Origin: an uncultured Bacteroidales bacterium | Lineage (GTDB): Bacteria > Bacteroidota > Bacteroidia > Bacteroidales > F082 | Assembly (NCBI GenBank): GCA_905234765.1 | Contig: CAJOIF010000058.1 | Span: forward strand, 1 to 6,971 | Direction: 5' to 3' | DNA: 6,971 bases | Shown here: positions 1 to 4,238 of the stretch, one piece after another | Layout: each line of letters begins with the position of its first letter | Position numbering within the stretch: position 1 is the stretch's first letter | Notes under the pieces: generated by a model | What the model was told of the DNA's origin: nothing | Databases searched by the model: none | What the model saw: only the letters and a program-made list of their open reading frames with translations | Made by a program: the position numbers and the translations under genes

Positions 1-21
1 GGCGTTTTTTCTTTCAACGGA

Positions 22-96
22 GGGACGTTAGCCCAGTTGGTTTAGAGCGCTGCCTTCACACGGCAGAGGTCACTGGTTCGAGTCCAGTACGTCCCA
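22..96 (+). tRNA. tRNA-Val (anticodon CAC)
   Basis: The sequence folds as a full cloverleaf. The acceptor arm GGGACGT (22-28) pairs with ACGTCCC (89-95), with discriminator A96. The D arm is 31-48. The anticodon stem CTGCC/GGCAG (50-54/62-66) encloses loop TTCACAC, giving anticodon CAC at 57-59, which reads the valine codon GUG. The T arm ACTGG/CCAGT (72-76/84-88) has loop TTCGAGT. The 3' CCA is not encoded (CAAC follows A96), so it must be added after transcription. The D stem has one C33-A46 mismatch, which need not impair function. Its promoter lies outside the window. Confidence 0.96.
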
Positions 97-106
97 CAAC
101 AATCTG

Positions 107-131
107 AAAGTCAGCGATATACGCTGACTTT
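107..131. terminator. Hairpin between convergent tRNA and BspA-like gene, likely bidirectional terminator
   Basis: AAAGTCAGCG (107-116) pairs perfectly with CGCTGACTTT (122-131) around the loop ATATA, giving a 10-bp stem that ends in A/T pairs. A short T run (129-132) follows on the plus strand, and the minus strand reads similarly. It sits 10 nt after the tRNA and faces the ends of the minus-strand genes, so a shared terminator or tRNA 3' processing boundary is the simplest reading. A second U-rich stretch (CGGCG then T7, 156-166) follows and may assist termination. Confidence 0.7.
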
Positions 132-164
132 TCTAGTTTAAAACGGCGCAAAATCGGCGTTTTT

Positions 165-392
165 TTATATCTTTACCTCCTCAAATCGAAGACTCAAACA
201 AAGCGAATTATATGAAATCCAATCACCCAAGAACCCCTTCAAGCATTTACCGCATTGGATGCACTTGCTCTCGTCGCAACGGATGCGAATCAGCGAGAAA
301 TAGCTCATCGGCTTAAGAAAGACCGTGACGGGACAGATATACTTGCAGAAGGCGCGGTTGTCCTTGAATAGTATGGCGAGAAAGATGTAAAA
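165..392 (-). pseudogene. Remnant of a membrane-bound 4Fe-4S ferredoxin-domain protein
   Basis: The minus strand is open for 75 codons from position 392 to a TAA at 165-167, with no plausible start. It begins with a hydrophobic stretch (FYIFLAILF), like the end of a transmembrane helix. A CKYICP motif (CxxxCP), a hydrophobic linker and then CIQCGKC (CxxCxxC, around 243-263) follow. This order is typical of NapH/CcoG-like polyferredoxin membrane proteins. The fourth cysteine and proline of the second cluster motif (CxxCxxCxxxCP) are absent: after the third Cys the frame runs into unrelated sequence from about 236 downwards. The 5' part is also missing, because the frame abuts the stop codon of the BspA-like gene (399-401). 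Truncation at both ends indicates a non-functional relic, perhaps left when neighbouring DNA was rearranged. The family assignment rests on motif pattern only. Confidence 0.7.
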
Positions 393-398
393 CTACAA

Positions 399-1664
399 CT
401 ATAAAACATTAACTCGCTGATTCTCAACACCTTTTGACGTTTCCGTCTTAATCAGATACACACCAGCACCTTGGTTGCTGAAATCATATTCAAAGGCATT
501 GCCGCTTGCAGTGGTTTCAAAAACTTTTGCTCCAGTCATATTGAAAACGCAAATGGTTTTAAGGCCTTCAGCCTCGATTTTAACCATACCTTTAGTCGGA
601 TTCGGATAAACCGCTGAAATAGTGCTTTCGACTTCTGCAACCGCAGTTGGTTCAGCTTCAATAAACTCATAGAAACCGCTCAAGCCAATCGGGTCGTACC
701 ATGCTGAGTTCTGGTAAACTGCGGCGCAGCCGTAAGGAACGGTAAGGACTTGGCAGCCAAATTCGCTAAACACCATACCAGAATACTCGACTCCAAGTTC
801 AGCGGGTGTGGTTGCCAACGAAACGGCTCTTGAGAAATGCGAGCATTTTCTGAATGCCTCATCGCCGATATAGGTGACGCCTTCGCCAATGGTCAGCGTT
901 CCGTCAAAGCCTAAGCATTGGAAAAACGCTCCTGATCCGATGGTTTGCACTGAATTCGGGATGGTCAGATCACCAGTAAGACCGAAACAGAACGCAAATG
1001 CGCCAGCTCCGATTGAAGTCACCGAATCCGGAATGTGAATTGAAGTCAATGCTTCAATACCGCAAAAAGCGTTTTCGCCGATAGCAGTGACGCTGTTTGG
1101 AATAACTGTGTTCACACATCCTGTAATCAACTCGTTGGTGCTTGTACGGATGATGGCGTTGCAGTTGTCTCTCGAATCGTAAACAGGGTTTGCCGGGTCG
1201 ACAGTCATGCCGCCGAATTTGCAATATCTGAAAGCGTCTGAGCCAATTGATGTCACGTTGCTCGGGATGTTTAAAACGCCATGAAAACCGTCACAGGAAT
1301 TAAATGCATAGCTGCCGATAGTGGTGACAGCGTTGCCAATCACCAAATCGCCGTCAAAACCGAAACAAGTATGGAAAGCGCTCTCTTCAATTGTAGTCAC
1401 CGAATTAGGAATCACCAAATCACCAGTAAAACCTTGGCAATACGCAAAAGCACTGTTTCCAATGGTTGTAACTGAATTCGGAATGGTCAAGCTTGTCAGA
1501 TAAAAGCAATACAAAAATGCTGCGTCGCCGATGGTGGTCACTGCATAGTCGTTGCCTTGATAGCTGACTGATGCCGGGATGTCCAATGCTCCAGTAGCGT
1601 TATAGCCGTCAACATGTCCAGTCAATGTCGCCGAAACACCATCCGGGTTAACCTGATAATTCAA
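399..1664 (-). CDS. BspA-like leucine-rich repeat surface protein with T9SS sorting tail (main frame; signal peptide lies in another frame)
   Basis: This 421-residue frame encodes about nine BspA/TpLRR (LRR_5) repeats at residues 41-276. They have a period near 24 aa and a core of VTTIGxxAFxxC...LxIPNS. Residues 159-183 carry the NPVYDSRDNCNAII insert commonly seen in Bacteroidales BspA proteins. Residues about 348-421 (VYPNPTKG...GVYLIKT) form a Por secretion-system C-terminal sorting domain, which targets proteins to the outer membrane type IX secretion system for surface attachment or release. BspA relatives bind host proteins or other bacteria; the ligand here is unknown. The frame has no ATG start: its first possible initiator is a TTG at 1664-1662. 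A matching signal peptide lies just upstream in a different frame (1661-1759), so the intact gene would span 399-1759 with one base restored. It is either a frameshift pseudogene or carries a sequencing error. Confidence 0.85.
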   Translation of the reverse strand: MNYQVNPDGVSATLTGHVDGYNATGALDIPASVSYQGNDYAVTTIGDAAFLYCFYLTSLTIPNSVTTIGNSAFAYCQGFTGDLVIPNSVTTIEESAFHTCFGFDGDLVIGNAVTTIGSYAFNSCDGFHGVLNIPSNVTSIGSDAFRYCKFGGMTVDPANPVYDSRDNCNAIIRTSTNELITGCVNTVIPNSVTAIGENAFCGIEALTSIHIPDSVTSIGAGAFAFCFGLTGDLTIPNSVQTIGSGAFFQCLGFDGTLTIGEGVTYIGDEAFRKCSHFSRAVSLATTPAELGVEYSGMVFSEFGCQVLTVPYGCAAVYQNSAWYDPIGLSGFYEFIEAEPTAVAEVESTISAVYPNPTKGMVKIEAEGLKTICVFNMTGAKVFETTASGNAFEYDFSNQGAGVYLIKTETSKGVENQRVNVL

Positions 1665-1759
1665 ATCACAGCAGTAAAAGTTTGTGCCATTCCTGTCACG
1701 ACTGACAGAGCGAGCAGGACGGTTAAAAAAGCCCTTTTGTTCAATGAAAAGTATTTCAT
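1661..1759 (-). CDS. Displaced signal peptide of the BspA-like protein, out of frame with the repeat domain
   Basis: The ATG at 1759 opens a 32-codon frame ending in TGA at 1663-1661. It has a Lys/Arg-containing N-terminus, a hydrophobic core (FLTVLLALSVV) and a TGMAQ cleavage region, which is a standard Sec signal peptide. The last codons read AQTFTAVI and then stop, while the other frame continues DLNYQVNPDG. Adding one base (for example a G before the ATT codon) would give AQTFTAV-DLNYQVN, a natural N-terminus for this family. The distance from this ATG to the repeat-frame TTG is 95 nt, one short of a multiple of three, as expected for a one-base deletion. A consensus promoter lies 34 nt upstream (1793-1822). 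The TGA overlaps the TTG as TTGA, but reinitiation there would make a protein without a signal peptide. Confidence 0.7.
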   Translation of the reverse strand: MKYFSLNKRAFLTVLLALSVVTGMAQTFTAVI

Positions 1760-1792
1760 ATTGATCGAGTTAAAATTGAAATTATTCGGCCG

Positions 1793-1822
1793 CAAAAATA
1801 GAAAAAAAACTCCGCGACCCAA
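1793..1822 (-). promoter_or_regulatory. Bacteroidota sigma-70 promoter of the BspA-like gene
   Basis: On the minus strand, TTG (1822-1820) is followed after 19 nt by TATTTTTG (1800-1793), a perfect TAnnTTTG -7 box. Transcription would start near 1786, giving a leader of roughly 27 nt before the ATG at 1759. The -33 TTG lies inside the 3' arm of the upstream terminator hairpin (1812-1842). Confidence 0.7.
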
Positions 1823-1842
1823 GCCTTCGCCCTGAGTCGCGG
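1802..1842 (-). terminator. Intrinsic terminator after the cupin/membrane-protein unit (composite element copy A)
   Basis: Reading the minus strand, CCGCGACTCAGG pairs with CTTGGGTCGCGG to make a 12-bp stem with a 7-nt loop (1824-1830). AG and eight T residues (1809-1802) follow. The stem begins 12 nt after the stop codon of the membrane-protein gene (1855), the expected place for Rho-independent termination. The same design recurs at 2852-2890. Confidence 0.88.
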
Positions 1843-1854
1843 ATTGCAATACTT

Positions 1855-2364
1855 TTAGCACAACAACCATGAGTAAAGTCCTGCTCCGATAAGGCAAGGA
1901 ATGAGACCGATGAGCATACCCCAACACGACTGCACGAAGTGGTATTTCTTCTGGTGATAGGCTTCGTCCATGTGCTCTGTGTCAGGCAAGCGAACCTTTT
2001 TCATATTGGCGAACAGCACCCAGTCGAGGAAAAAGCAGTCGTACCAGTCGATAAAGAGCCAAATACCATAACCCACGCCAAGCGCCGACCAGAAATCGTA
2101 GGCACCAGCTAATTTGACTACAACGAGCAACAAGACAAGTGCGATTAATAGTGCCATGCCTTTCTTCAGTAGAACGGTCGGCGCGAAGAATTTGGAAGGT
2201 ATTTGCTCATGGGTTTTGAAATACGCTTCTTGAATGTCTGCGGGGTAGTCGGCAATCCACCACACGGGATTTTTCACCAGCGGAATCAGGATCATCGCCG
2301 TGAACGCCGCTGTCAAAACTATTGTTTCAATAATGATGATTGTCCAATTCATATTTATGAGCAT
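1855..2364 (-). CDS. Four-helix inner membrane protein of unknown function
   Basis: I do not recognise the family by name. The product is about 169 aa with four hydrophobic segments, at roughly residues 7-29, 69-87, 90-116 and 146-167. The loop between the first two contains WWIADYPADIQEAYFKTH, which looks conserved and soluble. The third segment carries an acidic/aromatic patch (FIDWYDCFFLDW). A charged loop (KKVRLPDTEHMDEAYHQKKYH) precedes the last helix. The frame can be extended to a TTG at 2370, but ATG 2364 is preferred, and ATG 2352 (MNWTI) is also possible. With ATG 2364 there are only 7 nt after the stop of the upstream cupin gene, so the two are probably co-transcribed and translationally coupled. 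A strong terminator follows. No catalytic motif is evident. Confidence 0.8.
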   Translation of the reverse strand: MLINMNWTIIIIETIVLTAAFTAMILIPLVKNPVWWIADYPADIQEAYFKTHEQIPSKFFAPTVLLKKGMALLIALVLLLVVVKLAGAYDFWSALGVGYGIWLFIDWYDCFFLDWVLFANMKKVRLPDTEHMDEAYHQKKYHFVQSCWGMLIGLIPCLIGAGLYSWLLC

Positions 2365-2371
2365 TTTCAAA

Positions 2372-2824
2372 TTATCTGCACATTCTTTCGATTAGCAATT
2401 TATGTTGAGGGAAAGCTTGTAATAATTCGTCCTTCTTTGCCAACTCGAAATTCCCAAATGTAAAAGCAGGAGCCACAGCGCAACCTACAAGAGAGAAGCC
2501 TTTTTTGCCGGGCAATTCCGCCGCAAACCATCGCTCAGGCTCAATAACAACCTGCATTTCACCATTGGCAGATAGATGATGTACTATCAATTCGCCATCG
2601 GGTGAAATGACATAGATGTCAAGCGGTTCCCCTGCGTGGTAATACCATATTTCCACCATATTGTGCAAACGATGAAAGGCTGAGAAATCCTCATCGCAGA
2701 GCATGTAATAAATGGTGGAAATCTGTTTTTCGCCACTTTCGTCGTTACCATACACCTGGCGATACCAGCCACCTTCAGGATGGGGCGTGAGATTGTGTTT
2801 TTGAATGTATTCTTTTGCGTCCAT
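2372..2824 (-). CDS. DUF985 / Cupin_5 family protein
   Basis: This 150-aa protein matches the single-domain DUF985 (Cupin_5, YML079w-like) pattern along its length. It has LTPHPEGGWYRQVY near residues 12-25, STIYYMLCDEDFSAFHRLHNMVEIWYYHAGEPL at about 36-68, the DIYVISPDGE strand, ERWFAAELPG (97-106) and the closing SLVGCAVAPAFTFGNFELA (111-129). Members form a small beta-barrel; His51, His54 and Glu58 are candidate ligand or metal contacts by analogy with cupins. Biochemical function is not firmly established, though sugar-related roles have been suggested for structural relatives. It has normal length and a clear ATG start 19 nt downstream of a perfect -7 box. It is the first gene of a two-gene unit with the membrane protein. 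Confidence 0.92.
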   Translation of the reverse strand: MDAKEYIQKHNLTPHPEGGWYRQVYGNDESGEKQISTIYYMLCDEDFSAFHRLHNMVEIWYYHAGEPLDIYVISPDGELIVHHLSANGEMQVVIEPERWFAAELPGKKGFSLVGCAVAPAFTFGNFELAKKDELLQAFPQHKLLIERMCR

Positions 2825-2842
2825 AATAGTTTTTCATTGGTG

Positions 2843-2871
2843 CAAAAGTACAAAAAAAAGCCGCAACCCAA
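2843..2871 (-). promoter_or_regulatory. Bacteroidota sigma-70 promoter of the cupin/membrane-protein unit
   Basis: On the minus strand, TTG (2871-2869) precedes TACTTTTG (2850-2843), a perfect TAnnTTTG box, with an 18-nt spacer. The predicted start near 2836 leaves a very short leader (about 12 nt) before ATG 2824. As in the BspA promoter, the -33 TTG belongs to the 3' arm of the preceding terminator hairpin (2861-2890). Confidence 0.72.
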
Positions 2872-2890
2872 GACTTTGCCTAAATTGCGG
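2852..2890 (-). terminator. Intrinsic terminator after the DUF5131 gene (composite element copy B)
   Basis: On the minus strand, CCGCAATTTAGG pairs with CTTGGGTTGCGG (12 bp including G-T pairs) around a 6-nt loop (2873-2878). A C and eight T residues (2859-2852) follow. It lies 41 nt beyond the stop codon of the DUF5131 gene. Several stem positions differ from copy A at 1802-1842, yet pairing is kept. Confidence 0.87.
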
Positions 2891-2931
2891 ATTTTGTCAT
2901 TTCTTGCAAAACATCTTCTTGAGAATCTTAA

Positions 2932-3735
2932 TCAATCGTGATAATCACTATCTTTCCATTCAAATCTAATCTTCTCTGGGACAAGATAATTGCCAATCTT
3001 GTAGTCGATGTTGGCCTTGTGGGCTTGACTGAGCTGGTAGCATCGGGGGACACGGAACATTTTTCCGTCCTTGATGAAATGGGCTCCTGTCTGGTGAAAG
3101 CGAAAAGGAACGTCTTTTGAAACGCATTGCTCCCTGATGTCAAGTATCCAGTCGTAATTACAAGGCCTTGCGTCAACTCCCGACTCTCCTCCAACCGACA
3201 CCTCCTCAATCGTTTCATTCAGATATGGGGTAAGGTCAACGGCGGTGAGAATGGGTGAGACGATGATACTTTTATGCTTGATGGGGAGAGACAGAAAAAT
3301 GGGCAAACGATAATCGACCATTTCCTGGTTTTCCACTGTGCATCCCACAATGATGTTGTCATAGCCTTCGCCCCAGTCGTCGGGCACACATTCCATGAAA
3401 CGGTCGATGCGTTTGGTGAAAAAGAAAAACCAGAGGTCGCTCCGTTGCTTCATCATCCTCCAGCAATCGGGTCGCCACTCGTCCGCATCTTTCAAGAGGA
3501 AGTCGGAGGTGAAACAAGTGAAGACAATCTTACCGCTCTCAATCTTCCACGACTTGTCGCGTTTTCTCTTCATCGGCAAATTGAAATTGCCCGTCTTGCG
3601 GCACTCACTACTCGAAATCTCGCTGCCGTACATCTCATCCTGACGGTAAACGTAGCAGTATTTGCACCCAGCACTAATTTTGGTGCAACCGTGCCACGGA
3701 TTCCAGTCGGCATATATTTCCCAATGTTCGGACAT
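2932..3735 (-). CDS. DUF5131 family protein (phage Gp37/Gp68-like), radical-SAM-like cysteine motif
   Basis: The 267-aa product begins with WNPWHGCTKISAGCKYCY (residues 11-28), the hallmark of the DUF5131/Gp37-Gp68 family. Three cysteines, C17, C24 and C27 (CX6CX2C), probably ligate an iron-sulfur cluster as in radical SAM proteins. Further family features are FTSDF (75-79), the FFFFTKRIDRF strand (103-113), GCTVENQE (131-138), SVGGESG (180-186) and FRFHQTGAHFIKDGK near 211-225. These proteins occur in phages, mobile regions and many bacterial chromosomes; their substrate is unknown, and radical SAM activity is inferred from the motif. The length is normal for the family and the ATG start at 3735 places the motif at the usual N-terminal position. 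A weak promoter-like pair (TTG 3787-3785, then 19 nt to TACTTATA) lies upstream. No other phage genes are visible nearby. Confidence 0.9.
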   Translation of the reverse strand: MSEHWEIYADWNPWHGCTKISAGCKYCYVYRQDEMYGSEISSSECRKTGNFNLPMKRKRDKSWKIESGKIVFTCFTSDFLLKDADEWRPDCWRMMKQRSDLWFFFFTKRIDRFMECVPDDWGEGYDNIIVGCTVENQEMVDYRLPIFLSLPIKHKSIIVSPILTAVDLTPYLNETIEEVSVGGESGVDARPCNYDWILDIREQCVSKDVPFRFHQTGAHFIKDGKMFRVPRCYQLSQAHKANIDYKIGNYLVPEKIRFEWKDSDYHD

Positions 3736-3795
3736 TCCTTAGAGTTTACGGGTTTGTTATAAGTAACTATTCAGAATTAAGCTGCAATTTCTTTT

Positions 3796-3875
3796 GACAC
3801 GAGACACGAGACTTCGGGACACGGGACGAACTCAATGTCTCGCGTCTCGCAGTCCCGCGTCTCGCGTCTCGCGTC
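3796..3875. repeat. Heptad-based imperfect inverted repeat (CGAGACA / GTCTCGC units)
   Basis: The left arm (3796-3828) is built from units such as CGAGACA, CGAGACTT, CGGGACA and CGGGACG. The right arm (3838-3875) is built from GTCTCGC repeated with one GTCCCGC variant. The arms are largely reverse complements: the outer 17 nt, GACACGAGACACGAGAC, match the complement of the right arm except for two A-C mismatches at the same place in each unit. The central 9 nt (3829-3837) are unpaired. It lies in the 161-nt gap between the 78-aa gene and the DUF5131 gene. No T tract typical of a terminator follows on either strand. Function is unknown. Confidence 0.85.
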
Positions 3876-3896
3876 TTTTGTGTAAACTAAATTTGC

Positions 3897-4133
3897 TCAT
3901 CTACTTAGCAATTCACAAATACGATCTTCCCTGATGATTTTTGGTGCCGACTTTCCCGCCAAAACCAATATCTTCTTGCCATTTCTATAGATGTGAAGCT
4001 GCCGTGAACGAACCACCGCAGTCAGTTCAAGGTCATCTTGCATTGCCATCCAAAGACGATGATATATACCATCCTCTTCAAACAACTTCTTTTGTAGGTG
4101 CGAACATAGGTTGGTTGTGTCAATCGTTATCAT
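3897..4133 (-). CDS. Small protein of unknown function (78 aa)
   Basis: I do not recognise this gene. The product starts MITIDTTNLCSHLQKKLF and contains a mixed segment, RSRQLHIYRNGKKILVLAGK (residues 43-62), followed by a basic/hydrophobic end, PKIIREDRICELLSR. No signal peptide, membrane helix or cysteine cluster is visible. Its reality is supported by a perfect -7 box (4163-4156) 22 nt upstream of the ATG at 4133 and by amino-acid composition that looks protein-like rather than antisense. It ends only 21 nt before the heptad inverted repeat, so it could be the N-terminal part of a longer protein cut short there. Alternatively it is a complete small protein. It is transcribed divergently from the aminotransferase. 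Confidence 0.65.
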   Translation of the reverse strand: MITIDTTNLCSHLQKKLFEEDGIYHRLWMAMQDDLELTAVVRSRQLHIYRNGKKILVLAGKSAPKIIREDRICELLSR

Positions 4134-4155
4134 AGCCGAATATCAATATGTGCCG

Positions 4156-4163
4156 CAAAAGTA
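4156..4163 (-). promoter_or_regulatory. -7 box for the 78-aa gene (minus-strand side of divergent promoters)
   Basis: TACTTTTG on the minus strand (4163-4156), followed by CGGC, is a perfect TAnnTTTG box. The -33 element is weak: no TTG occurs at the right distance, only GTG near 4184-4182. Transcription would begin around 4149, about 16 nt before the ATG. The box lies next to, and points away from, the plus-strand promoter at 4172-4202. Confidence 0.5.
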
Positions 4164-4171
4164 CATTTTAT

Positions 4172-4202
4172 TTGCATAGTTCACACTAATTCCCTACCTT
4201 TG
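4172..4202 (+). promoter_or_regulatory. Bacteroidota sigma-70 promoter of the aminotransferase gene
   Basis: TTG (4172-4174, within TTTG) is followed by a 20-nt spacer and TACCTTTG (4195-4202), a perfect consensus pair. The predicted start near 4209 leaves a leader of about 30 nt before the ATG at 4239. This promoter also argues against the upstream TTG at 4200 as a start codon, because that TTG is part of the -7 box itself. Confidence 0.78.
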
Positions 4203-4238
4203 CCGTTCCAAAACAAACGAGTATTTTTTCAAACAGAT

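Noticed and set aside
212..316. Plus-strand 34-codon frame starting at the ATG of TATATGAAATCC
   Set aside because: It is antisense to the 4Fe-4S relic, has a serine/arginine-rich translation with no family likeness, and has only a poor -7-like sequence upstream (TATCTTTA).
1661..1927. Signal-peptide frame extended upstream to an ATG at 1927 (88 codons)
   Set aside because: The extension runs through the terminator hairpin and the end of the membrane-protein gene. The promoter at 1793-1822 and the signal peptide both point to ATG 1759 as the start.
3274..3762. Plus-strand open frame of 162 codons opposite the DUF5131 gene
   Set aside because: The minus-strand product is a family match over its full length. 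The plus-strand translation shows no motif, and no promoter precedes it.
3796..3875. CRISPR array
   Set aside because: The repeated unit is only 7 nt and contiguous, with no spacers and no cas genes nearby; it is an inverted repeat of tandem heptads.
4200..4238. N-terminal extension of the aminotransferase from TTG 4200
   Set aside because: The TTG overlaps the consensus -7 box, so it would lie upstream of the predicted transcript start; ATG 4239 gives a normal family N-terminus.
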